Positions 24,290-37,334 of a stretch of DNA of 64,000 bases are shown here, in pieces. Origin of the DNA: Anagrus nilaparvatae. Its lineage: Eukaryota; Arthropoda; Insecta; Hymenoptera; Mymaridae. The stretch lies in assembly GCA_022575985.1 (NCBI GenBank), contig JAKSXM010000137.1:16572001-16636000 (forward strand), given 5' to 3'. Below the pieces are notes generated by a model that worked only from the letters and a program-made list of their open reading frames with translations, did no database searches and had not been told where the DNA came from. Every line of letters begins with the position of its first letter. Within the stretch, counting starts at the first letter, position 1. The position numbers and the translations under genes are program-made.

Positions 24290-27200
24290 AAATAGACACG
24301 TGGGCTCATTAATATATGGTAATGTAGGTTCATAATTTAATACACCGTCTAAGACTTATCTTTTGGTATCAACAATGTTTTTAAAATTTTTTAAGTTTTC
24401 TTGAAAATTTTTTTGGGACGCAAAAACTGTGAGGTTTCTGACTACTGGGCAGACGATTATTTTTATATATTCTAACCATTTATTTCAATATCATTTAAAC
24501 AAAAGGACACCCTTGGTATATAAGAAATTAAAAAATAGTATTGAAGGTCTTGGCCGATTTCCCTCGGGTAAAAACTAATGATTTTAAGCAGAAATAACTC
24601 TCGGGTGGCCTGTAAAATTAGGTACTTATTTACAGTACTTACTTACCATAACCTTTTTTAATATACAATTTTTAATCCTTATTAATGTACACCTCATTTA
24701 TATTAACTCTTTCCAATCACAAGTAAAATTTTATTTAAATATTCATAATTATAATAGATTTTATTTTCTATTTTACATTTTATAACAATTCATTACTTTT
24801 TTTAGTAAATAAAAAAAAACCTAACGAAGATGACTTGAATAATAAAAATTAGTTATTATTCATATTAAAAAGATTTTGATATTTAAAAATATAAATTATG
24901 ACAAGTTTTTCAAGATTTAAATTTATAATTATTTTTATTATCTCCAAAAAATCAATTGTATTGTTAATTTATTTTATTTTTTTTTTTCAAGTACTTATTA
25001 ATTATATACTTACGTGATGTGAAAGTAAAAGATAAAATAGTATTATTAAATTTTATCTCATTCAAAAATAAAAAAATGAACCAAAAAACTCATTAATTTT
25101 TAAATATTTTAAGTATAATATTAATTCCTAATATAAAATGCTTTTTTTAATTAACATTTTAAAAATTATTAGACAAACTAATACGTTGTTTCAAAAAGGT
25201 AATCTGATGAATTTTTTTATCAAGAGTTGTTTTTCTTTTAAAAAAATAATGATTGGTTGTCGGTAGTTTATTATAATCGGTTTAAAAAATTTTTTTATTA
25301 AGATGAATACTAGGATAAATTTTTTTTAGGTTCGATATTTATTAAGCTTCCTCGCATAACTTATTATATTTTATGAGCTTATTATTAGTAATATTACGTT
25401 TTTAAGATTGAAAGAAAAGATGGTATAGGTCTTTGGCTACTGTCTTGATTTAGTTATATTGGTTTGCGTGCGCCTTTATTTCATCTTTTTTGCAATTTAT
25501 CGATAAACCTTTTTTATAAATTGCATATCTTTCGATTGTTCAATTTGATTATACTATTGAACTAAAGAATATAAAAAGCAAAAGTGTAAGAGTATTGAGA
25601 GAATATGGTGCAATAATTGACTTAATAATCAATTTCCTTATTTTATTTTATAGTGCAAAATAAGAAAAAAAAAATTTTTTTTTTAAATAAAAGATTTTTT
25701 TTTTTCTTACTACTACTTGCTAATAAATCCTATTATTATCAATGCTATATTATGTTCAAAAGAAGAATGTCGGCATTAATACAAACGTTCTGTGAGCGCG
25801 CTAAAATTATTTCAATTTAATACTGCAACTTGATTATTGCGCACTGGCAAAACTTACTTATGCCAATAAAATTATTGCAAATTTTTTTTTTTTTATTATT
25901 ACAGGTTACAAATAAAATTTTTTTTTAATAAAAGATTTTTTTTTGCTTTTACAATGTTTTTTTCTTCGAAAAAGAGTTATTAAATTTTAAAATGCATTTT
26001 TATTTTAAATAAAGAAATTTAGTTTTGTTTTACTTTAATTTTCAAATAATAAGTACTTGTACTTTTTATTATGAAAATAATTGTTTTTGATTTTTATATG
26101 GTTTGCCACCTAAGGTGTTCAAAGCCTGCGAATCTCAGAATTCGCTTTTAAATTTTCCATTATTTAAATAATTTTGATCGCTGCAGTTCCAAGAATAAAG
26201 AAATTTTTTAAAACTTGACCTAAATATAGCCATTTTAAAATGATAAATATCGCTAGTAGCTTTTGCAATAATTACACAAGGGAGTTTCAAGAGTTTTTAA
26301 CTAAAAGGACTTACAATGGATCTGAATTTCCAATATTTTTGGACATAAAATATCTTGTGCCAGTAATATTTGATAACCAATAAAGTAATAAGCTTGTATT
26401 TAGCTGAGTATTTAGAATTTAAAATTTACAAAAACAAAATTTTTTGGCCCAAAATTCAAATAATTTTGTTAAAATAAAAATTTTGAAAAATACTCTATAT
26501 AATTCAATAGTAATTTTCGGACAAGATTTTTTATGCTTCATAACTATATTAAGATTTCGAACTACGAACAGAAAATTTTGGAAAACTAGTAAACTGAAGC
26601 ATGCTAAAATGACATTGTTTAATATAAATAATTTCAAATTAAGCAATAAAAAATATTATAAATCACAACTTTAAAAAGCGAAAAGTTAAGCAATTTATGT
26701 ATTGCTATTGTTTGCAATTGTGTAATTTAAAACTTCTGTGATTAATAAATAATAATAAATTTTTCTCTCTTCATTACCCTAACCTTCTAAATAGTTATAA
26801 TTTTATCTATAGTAGTTTAATTTTCAAATGTAATATGATATCTCAATTATACTATAAGTTTAATTAATTGCAGAACAGTAAAAATTATAATAAACTCGCA
26901 ATATCTATCTTTTTAAAAAAAATACATGCATGCCTTCATAAAATTTTGTATTTAAAATTCCAATCAATCATTTAATACGAACATGCAAATAAACGTCAAA
27001 ATGTAAACAATTCCAAGTATTTATTAAAAGAAAAGAGGTTATGTACATGCGTTATTATTATAGCGTATATTATTTTCTAGATAACACGTTAGGCGCCACT
27101 TCGGTGGTCGAGTCAATTAAATACAAAAAAAATAGTACGCAATACATAACAATAAAATAAAACAGGCACAATTTTTTATTTTTTGTTCTGTATAGAGATA

Positions 27201-27550
27201 TTTTCTTAAATGCAATTACAATAGTAAAGAGCAATTATTTTTATTTTTATAAATGTTGAGGAACAGAAAATAATATAATTTTTAATAAATTTATTTTTAT
27301 GACTTTTGAGAATTTTAATTGTTAAAAAGTAATGTTTTTTTTTCTGTCAGAATAAGATTAGGCGAGCCTAGGTAGCACCCACTTATTTTAAAAGCCCTTA
27401 GCACCATTAGAGTCCCCTTTGGTCCATCCTAGTCCCTTTATATTGTCCCAAAGTAGCACAATGCAGAAATCTTTCCTGTTGGGTACCAGTCATCGCTACT
27501 TGTATCTCGTTTTGAGTCCTGGTAAACTTGGAAGAAAAATCTTGTTTCAA
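24290..27550. other. AT-rich noncoding DNA
   Basis: Over 3 kb with no credible gene. Overlapping frames on both strands at 26,419-26,674 are AT-rich low complexity. A short GC patch at 27,085-27,120 ('aggcgccacttcggtggtcg') has no assignable role. Confidence 0.45.
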
Positions 27551-27559
27551 AGAACTATT

Positions 27560-27790
27560 GTTTTAACATAGAACATGTTTATAGGAGGGGGTACCCTTGA
27601 AATTTGAAAATCAGTTGAGGGGGGGGAAGTCAAATAATTTCGATTTAGGTACTTAGAATAATTAAAATTCAGGCACTTATAAAAATCCAAGTTTTGGGAC
27701 TTGTAATAATTCGGGGTTAGGGACTTAGAATATTTTCGATTTAGGGACTAAAAATAATACGGGCTTAGAGAAACAGAATAGGTAAGGTTT
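27560..27790 (-). repeat. Family A1 repeat copy, opposite orientation to 1462-1852
   Basis: Starts 'acatagaacatgtttatagg', then a 'taccct' block, 'aaaatcagttgagggggggg', and about six units of 'ggacttagaataatttcgatt'. This is the reverse complement of the right two-thirds of the copy at 1462. The minisatellite fades near 27,780. Confidence 0.7.
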
Positions 27791-27916
27791 TGAAACTTAA
27801 CACCTATTAAAGGTGATAATAATAAATTATAAAATTGGCAAGTTAGTAATGTTTATTTTTTTTTTTTGAGGTTAAATTATTGCTATAAAAAAGTATAATT
27901 ATGAAATTAAATTTCT

Positions 27917-28233
27917 TATATTCCAACTTTAGTACTTAATTTGGTATTTCACTCTGTACATTGAGCGAGATCGTCAGTAAGAAACTCAATTTTTTTTTCC
28001 TACATACCGAAATCCCCCCTAAATCACTTTAATATATACACACAAGATTCTTGTCTGATCGACGTCTTAACTATATTCTCACAAACGAGATTCGTTTGCA
28101 AGAATATATAAAGAATCAAAGTGATTTAAAGTTGAATTTGGAATATAGGAAAAATACATTGAGTTAGCTATTGACGATCTCGCTTAATTTACAGAGTGAA
28201 GTGCCAAACTACTTATGTACTATAGTTGAAATA
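27917..28233. mobile_element. Inverted-repeat element (about 317 bp, 60-bp arms)
   Basis: The left arm 'ttatattccaactttagtac', continuing through 'tatttcactctgtacattgagcgagatcgtc', is matched in inverted form by the right arm 'gacgatctcgcttaatttacagagtgaagtgcc', continuing to 'tagttgaaatataaa', with scattered mismatches. The central part is imperfectly palindromic ('gattcttgtct...'). No coding capacity. Target duplication not resolved. Confidence 0.65.
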
Positions 28234-28299
28234 TAAAAAATTTTATTATATATTTTATATACGTATTTTACATTATTTAAATTATTGTTATTACTCATT

Positions 28300-28800
28300 T
28301 TTGTTCCCACGAGTAGGTCGAAAAGGGTCTTCATCCCCAAACAGTGCCGTCTTATCTAAGAGAGTGGGAAGAAAAGTTCATTCAACACATATAAATCAAG
28401 GTGCCAGGAAGCCCTCAGATTATTACTCACTAATGAGAGAGCATCCAATCTTCTAGATACTCCCCGCCTACAGAGCATGACTGAGTCACGCTATCAATAG
28501 GCTGGGCTTACCAAGATCAACCATTACTGTAGTTCTAAAAACTCTTACAGTGGTCTCAAACCTACTGATCGATGGATTCCGCCACCATGACCGATAGGCA
28601 TTAAACGAACTTAGTCTAACAGTTTGTACAGACTGTCACTTCCATGGCTACTACCATCTGGCGATATTATTTGCCCGTCGTGAGACAGGGAGAGAATTCA
28701 TTCAAGGATTACAACAGGAAGCTCTAAGGATCCACCTGAGGTCTTCCAAAAATAAATCTCCCAGCAGAATTCCCCGAAGATACCCTTAGACAGATTTCTG
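28300..28800 (+). pseudogene. Decayed LINE (non-LTR retrotransposon) fragment, C-terminal end of pol
   Basis: A 500-bp island with much higher GC than its surroundings. On the plus strand, after several stops, it reads as pieces that resemble the end of insect LINE polyproteins. A stretch near 28,600-28,690 gives a Cys-x-x-Cys-x-Phe-His-Gly core (TVCTDCHFHGYYHLAILFA), then ARRETGREFIQGLQQEALR. This resembles the C-terminal zinc-binding 'CxCxFHGDxxH...GRE' region that follows RNase H in I-like LINEs. Just upstream, pieces read TITVVLKTLTVVSNLLIDGF. In-frame stops and the lack of a reverse transcriptase domain make it a dead remnant. The assignment rests on motif recall, not a search. Confidence 0.5.
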
Positions 28801-28859
28801 CGACACTTAACTGAGAGTGCACGATGAAACAAAGTATCTAATGTAGAAACGACAGCTCA

Positions 28860-31800
28860 AAATCCTGTTTATCGATTTTTATTAGTTTTTTAAATTTTCT
28901 AAATTAATATTATTGGTAATTAATTTTAATGGATTCCTTGCGGAACCAAAAAACTATCCATGATATCAGCAAACTTAGTGCTAGCATAAAATTGGAAACT
29001 AATAATTTTTTTCGCTCTTAAAATAATCAGATACCCATATTCAAAAAAAATTATAAATGTATACTATTTTTTAACTGAAGTGTAAATATTTTTATTGATA
29101 AAATCTTATCCCTCCTTCTACAAAAGTATGAAAAAAGGATTACATTTTCACAATAATTGAAAAGGTCAAAATATTTGAAAAAAAAATAAAAGACAATTCT
29201 ATAGTACAGAAATTTTTTGCAACATATTGAAAAAAATATAAAAAAAAAAATAATATTGTCATATTTTAGCCAAGCGCGTTACCGGGTTATTATTGAAAAA
29301 TAATATGTTTCAATTATATCTACCGTAGAAAAATAAAATCTAGAAAGCTCAAAAAACGTTATTTTGTTTGGAGAAATGACACGAGCGAATGTGCAAAATT
29401 TATATAGTACATTATAAGCTTTGTTCCGTAATCTGTGATACTTCCTTCCGGCACGTGGCATTTATGGATTATGTATTTCTTTAAGACACTTTTTTTTCAA
29501 AAAAAATCCGTATTATGTAAAAATTTCTATTAGAAAAAAAAATTTTTTTTCTATATTATAAAAAATAAGGTACACGTTTTATTATAATTTTTTTTTCAAT
29601 ATATGAATATAAATAAAGGTGGTATAATATATTGTCTTTCTTTGTCTCTGGTACTTACAAAAAAAAATTATAAAAAAATAAGTTATTGTGGCGCCAAGAT
29701 TTCTTTAGATTTCGTAAGTACGATAAGACTTATCTTAATATTATTTTTCTATTTAATATTATTACATTCTTCAATAAACTTGTGGAGGTTATTATATATT
29801 CATTTTTTTGTTCTTTTAATCAAGATACTGTTTTTTTTATGAAAAGCTACAGAAAAAAATTATTATATAATTAATCTTGATTTATACAGATTGGCTCGGA
29901 CTTCATTTACTTGATTCTAGAAGTTAAGAGTTGATGAGATCAGCAAGAAATCAATTTTGAATTTTGAATTCGTATATCAAAGGTAAATGATGTAAATTCT
30001 TACCAAAAAGACTATCCTCCCCTGATTTTGCTGAAATTTTGACATATGTTTTTATGAATACAGAATATAATTTCCCTGCAATTTTTAACCCTCTAGGTAT
30101 CAAATGTGCAAATCAAACCGTATGTAGTTTTTGGGATTTTTTCAATTTTTTTAGCAATTTTATAGTTACGAAAAAACAGTTTCAAAATGTACAGCTTGAT
30201 GTAAAAGTTCATGCTTAATGTGGTTATTAACTATATTAGTCAGTCTTACACTACATTGTCTAGCTCTATTTAAATTTTACTTAAATGGCTTGAAATTTCA
30301 AGTAATTGCTTGGATATTTTAGCCATTTGCTTGAAAGATCTAACCATTTATATTAAAAAATTAAGGGAGCAACCTAACGATCTAGAATTTGGATTTCACG
30401 ATAAACTTGGTTGCTACCAGTCTAATGGATAACATGCATAATAATTCATTTACGTATTTCCTTTATATAATTATTTTATACAAATTTCATATATTTTTTG
30501 AAATGATGATTACGTATAATTTGAACAATAGCATAAAATATATTTAAAATGAATGTTCAATAATAAAATCTTTCAAGATTTATGTATATTTTGGTCTATA
30601 CCTAGATTTATATATATTTATGATGAATTTTTTGCAAAACAAATGATATATATTTGAAAAAAATTTTAAATTATCTTTTATATACTACCTGGCACACTTT
30701 TATTACAAATTAATTATATATTTTGTAAAAAAATAACCTTTTAAATTATTAAAGATGTATTAGGTATATAAATATATATATAACTGATTTATAATTCATT
30801 AAAAAGTTCTAAATAAAAAATATATAGTTTATAACTATTAATTAAAATAGTAATAAATCGAAGAAAAAAAATGTTATATATAGACTCCAGGTTGACTAAT
30901 AAAAATAAAAATATAGGTATTTTAATGGAATTTAGAAAAGATGATTGGTAGAGTTATATATTTTATAATAGGATATAGAAAAAGGAAATAAATTTATTTT
31001 CTATAATATAAAAACTTTTAAATTGGAATATATGGGTTGGTTCAGGTCATTTTTTTTGTAAATTGAAAGTTATTCTTATTCGAATTTGATTTTGGGTTGA
31101 AGATTTCGCAGATTATTAAAAAAAATCTGAATTTATCTAGCGAAAAATGCCTTAGGGAGTAACTGCTCAAGTAGATCCTTGCCGAATTTTTCTGGATATA
31201 GAGCGAATTTTTACTGTATACTTATGTCTTGGAGTTCATAAACATTATAGTTTTGTTATCACGAAAAAAAATACATTTTTATAAAGACTCTCAAAAACAA
31301 TTTTCGTTTTTGTACAGACTTCCATTAATACTGTTCCTAGTAACTAGAGTTCCCCAAAAAAATTTTACATACTATTTACAATATCAAAGTCGACGTTATC
31401 TTGAAAGAATATCTAGTTCTAGATTCAAATTTTAAAAAAATGTGGTTTTAATACGAAAAAAAATTGCCATCCCAAATCCACCTGAATCAGACCATATATA
31501 TTATATATAATATTTCATATTTATATTCTAAAGTTTTTCTACCTTTTAATTTCACGGTTTAGTAGATCATTTTGATGATTTAGTATAAGGTTAAAAAAAA
31601 CGATATCTAATATTTTATATTTATAAACCAGGTATACGCTAAAAAAACAGAAAATGACACAAAAATTATAATTATAGTGTATAAATAAAATTTTAATGAA
31701 AAAATTAATAATTTAAAAATACATTAATAAAAGAAATTCTAAATTAAATTTCAGTTGCCTCAAAAGTATTTTATTTACTTGAATTTTAACTAAAAAGTCT

Positions 31801-32685
31801 TTTTTTGATCAAATAAAAAAATGAAGAATTTATGTACTTTTAATTTGATTAAATTTGAGATATAAACTATACTAATAATAGAAAGACTTTATTTATTCAA
31901 AAAGAGTTTTTTGTTTTTTAATATAAATTTAATTTACTAATAATCTTGTATCTTTTATTTTTTTCTTTTTCTAATTTGCATATTTAATATTGCATTAAAT
32001 AAATATAAACATGTACAAAAATTCTTTTGATCTTCAAACTTTTACTTCCGTCAAGGAAGTTAACATATTAAAAAGCCTTGAATGTATTTATTTATTTGAT
32101 TCAATCTTTATAAAAGATTGTGATTTTTATTGATCATTAATCTTTTTTGAATTTAATATAAAAAATACTTTTATAAATACCAATATTTTTTTACATTCTG
32201 TATACATAAAAAAATTGTTTATATTTAATCTTTATAGAATAATAAATATCTGTTAAAGGATAAATTACTCATGATTATTTAAAATGTGATTTCGAATCCA
32301 TTAAAAACTTACGTTTTTTTATGGTTATTTACGATATAATTTACCATTCGTATAAATAATACATTAATAGAATCATAAATAATTTTAGGTAATAAAAAAT
32401 AATAACGAAAAAAATGCAGAATTTTTTTTTAAGTACAGATTTTTAGGAAATTTTAAAAAAGACTTCAAATGGAGTTGTAAAAGTAAAAATAAAATTTAAA
32501 AAAAATTAAAGGTTTTGACAATAAAATAATTTTAATTGGAAAAAGATTCTTTTTAATATATAAAGGTTTTGCATAATTTTAATGATGTAATTTATTTTGT
32601 GAAAAGTATATGAGTGATTCTAATCCAAATAGGCCCAAGTTGAACTAAAGGTTCACAGAAATCGAACCAAGCTATTTTTTCCGAA
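28860..32685. other. AT-rich noncoding DNA
   Basis: Almost 4 kb without a supported gene. A minus-strand frame at 29,279-29,461 starts protein-like (MPRAGRKYHRLRNKAYNVLY) but I do not recognise it. Frames at 29,603-29,874 and 31,229-31,435 are low complexity. A slightly GC-richer patch at 29,880-30,430 has no definable ends. Confidence 0.4.
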
Positions 32686-33065
32686 AAGACTACACTGTAA
32701 AAAGTAACTTTCTTAGATTTACAAAAAAAATAGAATTAGTGAATTTTCAAAAATTTTTATAAATATTCGATAAAAATCGTAAATTTACTAAATTTGGTAT
32801 ATATTATCGAAAAATTCGAGAATACTCGATTTTTTTGTTAATAGTATACTAAATTTAGTAAATATACGATTTTTTTCAAATATTTACAAATTTTTTCGAA
32901 AATTTACTAATTTTTCGAAAATGTTCTAATTTTTTTGTTAATATTTAAGAAAGTTACTTTTTACAGTGTACTAATTCCAGGCCTTTAACTTTTTAGGTCA
33001 AATCCTTGATTTTTGACAGCCATTTCTGTGTTTTTGGTCCACTGTGGTTAATTGACTTAAAATAT
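32630..33065. repeat. Family D repeat split by MITE E
   Basis: Left part 'ggcccaagttgaactaaagg', right part 'ggcctttaactttttaggtcaaatccttgatttttgac' and 'gccatttctgtgtttttgg'. Related sequence is found at 7350-7500 and 63,790-64,000. Ends cannot be defined. Confidence 0.45.
32691..32970. mobile_element. MITE E: palindromic element with (TA)CACTGTAAAAAG ends (280 bp with TA)
   Basis: Ends TACACTGTAAAAAGTAACTT and the exact inverse ending CAGTGTA. The inside is AT-rich and repeatedly self-complementary ('aaatttactaaatt', 'tttcgaaaattt'). It sits inside a family D repeat. A related D copy near 63,867 reads 'gaaagTActac' where this one reads 'gaaaagacTA...TActaat', which is consistent with insertion at TA and TA duplication, as in Tc1/mariner-type elements. 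A second, 3'-truncated copy is at 54,197. No coding frame. Confidence 0.75.
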
Positions 33066-33069
33066 TCTT

Positions 33070-36000
33070 ATTTTTCCTGTAAAACGTTTATTTTGCAGTG
33101 AAAAATATTTTCCTTCTAGGTGCTCATAGGAAATTGCACGCAGAACTTGATTCATACTTTTCATTTAAACTAGAAAGTAGTTGTATTCTGCCCTTAAAAC
33201 TGTATTAGCTATTTTTTCGGAAGAATATGAAAAAATGATAATTATTCTCTAAAATTTTGCAGTAACACGAAATAACTTAAAAATATCTATTAATAAAAAA
33301 ATATTTCATTTATCTTGATCTACATCAGCATAATTCTTTTCTTAAAAATAAAATTCATAATATATATCATTTATTTATACATTTTTTTACAGTTATAAAT
33401 ATAAAAAAAATAAATTTTATTACACATAATATCCATAATTTTCACGTCATATTATATATCAATCTTTATAAAAATGCTCGAATAAACATAACGTACTATA
33501 CCTTAAACATTAGTAATTTCATTGTTGGAAAATAAAAATTGATGGCACACGTCTTTGTTAATTTAGTATAAAAATCTCCTGTCATCTAAGAAAAAAAAAA
33601 GAAACTAATCTTTTTGAACAACAACAAAAAAAAAATCCTCAAATTTTCATAAAAATGTTTTACATGCTCATTTTTTAGGTTAGGTGTATATAAACTTCCG
33701 CGAAAGATTTACACAAATAATACAAGGAGTTACGTGCTTAAGCCTAATATTTGGTTCTTATACCATAAAATAGACGCAAGTCTTAAACATAATGCTTTTT
33801 TTTGTGGCCACATCTTTTGATTTTAGTCAAACTGTATATTTGACCTGTATTATTTAATAAAAAAAAAATATTTCTCTCTATATAATAATAATAAAAAAAT
33901 ACATACAAAGTAACGACCTACAGCGTTTTTATTTATCAAAATTTCGACACACTGCACGAGTTCTATTGACATATCTATTCAGATTATTATTGTCGTTTTT
34001 TTTAAGGTTTGTAAAGAAGAGTTCCGGTGATGAGCAACAATATAATCTTTACCTTTTTTTTTATACTGTGTAGGTAGGTAAAGGTACTATGAATTCATTT
34101 TTATATAACATTCAAATTTTATTCAAAATGCAACAATTTATATAATAACGTTTTTTTTATTATTACATTTTACGTGACGAGGGTGTATCTACTTAGAAAA
34201 TACATTTAGAGTTTTATGAATTTACCGTTACTAATTTACTTTGATCAAATAATGGATTGAAATATTATTTATTCATAATTTCTTTTTTCTGAGATGAATG
34301 TATCCCTTTTTTTGTATAAAACGTGGGAAAACAGAATTAAAGGATCAAAATTTTAATATTTTGATTGTTCGATCCTAGGAACGTAAACTAGATTATTTTG
34401 AATCTGCAACTGTTTAAAAAATGACTATTTATGAAAATTCTTTTAAATAAACAGAGAAGAAATTAAAAATTGACATGCAGGGCGATTGGTCCAGGCTGCT
34501 ATTTGCTTATAATGTCGATTACATGGTTAAAAACAACAAATTTAGTTTGTAATTTAAACAGTTGCAAAAAATAATAAAATAAATTTAAAAATTTCATATC
34601 CTTTTATAACCCTTATCAAAACGTATATGATTAAAAACGTATTTTAGCAGCTTTTTCTTTTCAATTACATACAAGATTATTGCCTTCTACACGAAAAAGA
34701 TCCAGTTGCAATTAGTAATTTTATTTCTTTAAGATCATATATATATTGCAATTATATATATAACTGTCGAGTGTCAGATAAAATTTTTATACATATAAAA
34801 ATAATATACCAGTTTCAATACTTGGGCGGTCTTTCATTTTCGACTACCGTACAAAACTAAATTACTAAAGTTCATTATTTTCATTTTTTATTTTTTTTTT
34901 TTATTATATTTTTGATACATGAAAATTGAACTTGATATATATAATAAACCACCCAAAGTACTTGTAATACTCATGTTACTAATTGATCTTTTGACTGAAT
35001 TTCAGAGTACGTTATTATTTTCTTTTTTTATAATTAACTGTTTTATTGATGGTATTATACTGGTTCATTATGATTTTTAATAGTTAACATTAAGCTGAAA
35101 AAATTTTTATACTTGTATGTAAAAGTTTTCATTATAATGAGGATGTTGTTTTGGAGTCTCAATATTTTATTTTGATAGTTAATGGTACTTTTTATTAACG
35201 TAAGGAGTTATTTGAAAAAAATTAATAATAACTGTATTTGAATTATGTTTTTCTATTTACCAAGTTTGAATTAAATTGCATTGTTTTGATTGAGACTCAA
35301 AACTAAAAGATGTGTAAAAATTTTGTTTGCATTATTTTAACCACGTAAGTTCCAACATAAAGATGCAAAAAACTGTACTTTTAATTTAGTTTTTTTTTGT
35401 TGAGCTGTTTTAGAGTATCAAGTATTTTTTTCTAACTAGATTCTGCAATATCAAAGTAAATTTGCTTAAAAAAACGAAAATATTGAAAATTTACGGGTTT
35501 TCTCAAAAATTTACTAATTTTTCCCGAAAAATTGTTTAATATGTGGAAAAATTTAGATATAAGCTTTTGTCTGTAGCATTCAAATATTTTTTTACCAATA
35601 CAAACCTTTATATATGTCAGTTTTTATACTCAAGGCTTAAAATATAATCTTCAGAAATTTTTAACCACTGATTTAATACCGACTAATTAATTTATATAAG
35701 AAAATAAATAAACTTTTTAAAAACATCACGTACCCACAAATAAATCCATATTAGTAAATTACGAGTTTAAAAATTTAATTTTTAATTTTTTAAACAATTA
35801 AATGTAATTATTACTATAATAATTTATATACCTGACTGGAAAGATTTACTCTTAAAGCTATTTTTTAAAGTTATACTAAGGATATTTTTAAAAATCTTCC
35901 TTTTTTCTGCAATTAACTATCAATTATTTAATTATTCATACAGAAAAGTAAAATATAAAAATTGAAGATCTAAGAAATTTAACAAATGTTTTTGAATGTA

Positions 36001-36630
36001 AAAAAAGTTGTAAATATTTTTTCAAATTACTAAGAATTTCTTTATATTTTCATTAAAAAAAAAAAAAATTTACATTCAATTATACCAAAAAAGTGCATGA
36101 ATAATTAACATTGTATTTTACAAATAAATTATGTATTCTGTGCACATAATTCATGTAATAAGATATCATATTAATTTTCATTCAATTTCAATGTAATTCT
36201 TTCTTCTCTCTTTTTTATCTTTCATTCTTATTATTGTTTTTTACGATACAAAATTCAAGTTCTTCCAAAAACAGTAAGAAAAAGTATTTGACCTGCATGA
36301 TTAATTTTATACCACACGCGACTAAATTGCAGTCATGTTAGAAAGCAAGTTTTTGTTTGAGTCCTAAGAGAACTTGAAAAATTCATTTTGGTATCAACAA
36401 ATAAATGATGGCAAGATGTTATTTTATAAATGAATTTAATAAAAATATACACCAAGCGCGCATTTATTATAAGCACTACATCTCAAAGCCATAAACAAAT
36501 AAGACTTCTAATCCTCAATCAAAAGTAAGTTATTGAAATTCGGACAATTCGGAAGGTAATAAACTCAATTGTTAATTATCTTTAACATAATTTTTATGCA
36601 TTTATAAATTCCAAATAGCTTAGCAGTTTA
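33070..36630. other. AT-rich noncoding DNA
   Basis: No gene supported. Near 35,440-35,530 a degenerate stretch ('gaaaatttacgggttttctc', 'aatttactaatttttcc') resembles the inside of MITE E and may be a decayed copy. Confidence 0.45.
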
Positions 36631-36634
36631 TACA

Positions 36635-36999
36635 CAGAGTATTCCGAAATTCGTGCGCCCGGCGCTAAGGTGTTCCAAAAATCGTGCGCACGGCGCGAGC
36701 TAACCCAAGTTTAGTTTGGTGTAACCGTGTAACTCAAGTTACAAAAGATAACCAATTAACACATATTAGCCTCAAATGACAAGTTTTATAACTCCAATTT
36801 GCTAAAAAGAAAATGTTACAATAAATTAAGGAAGAAAGTCCAGTATTTTTAGTTATATTATGTCCAGTATATAACAGAAATCAGAATTAAACTTAAGTTT
36901 ATACGTAACTAAACTATAGTTAAGTCGCAATAGTCAGGCAGAAAACAAATTTAAAACGGAACACCTTCGCGCTGTGCGCACGAATTTCGGAATACTCTG
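36635..36999. mobile_element. MITE F (365 bp, CAGAGTATTCC ends, ACA target duplication)
   Basis: Left end CAGAGTATTCCGAAATTCGT and right end ACGAATTTCGGAATACTCTG are perfect inverted repeats continuing into GCGC-rich text ('gcgcccggcgctaaggtgttcc' and 'ggaacaccttcgcgctgtgcgc'). The flanks are ACA on both sides (36,632-36,634 and 37,000-37,002), a 3-bp target duplication. The centre is AT-rich and noncoding. No other full copy is seen in the window. Confidence 0.8.
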
Positions 37000-37045
37000 A
37001 CAATATCAATATTATTATTGGTCATCATAAGTCTGAACTAAGTAA

Positions 37046-37330
37046 AAAAACCCTGTTTGCATCGTATTAAAGCTTGGAGAAAAATCATTCGAAAATATCA
37101 AGTTAATTAATAAACGTAAGAAGTTAGGTATTTTAGATAAATTTTGCTCTGAAGATTTATATAATGTGGAAAAAGGATTTCATTTGCGAGAAAAATTTAC
37201 ACCTTATTCTCCTTCTAGTTTAGGTGTTTTTATGGTTACCCCTCCCTATAAACAAAGTATAAAACTATTTAGAATTAATTTAAATCTCAATTTAATTACT
37301 TTAATGACCTTAAATACTAAAATAGTATAA
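37046..37330 (+). CDS. Unassigned 94-codon open frame without a 5' ATG
   Basis: Stop-to-stop frame on the plus strand. The first two-thirds is protein-like (contains GILDKFCSEDLYNVEKGFHL and REKFTPYSPSSLGVFMVTPP), the last third is AT-rich low complexity. There is no initiating ATG until deep inside, and splice sites are not convincing ('ctccttctagtttag|gtgttt' is a possible donor). A frame of this length is expected about once by chance in a window this AT-rich, so the evidence is only its composition. No family recognised. Confidence 0.2.
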   Translation, partial: KNPVCIVLKLGEKSFENIKLINKRKKLGILDKFCSEDLYNVEKGFHLREKFTPYSPSSLGVFMVTPPYKQSIKLFRINLNLNLITLMTLNTKIV

Positions 37331-37334
37331 ATGT

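Noticed and set aside
28226..28390. On the minus strand, a short frame ending FGDEDPFRPTRGNKNE after a pyrimidine-rich acceptor looked like a neuropeptide precursor with an FxxxRG amidation motif.
   Set aside because: The same stretch is part of the plus-strand LINE relic, there is only one motif copy and no dibasic cleavage site around it, and no signal peptide exon is visible.
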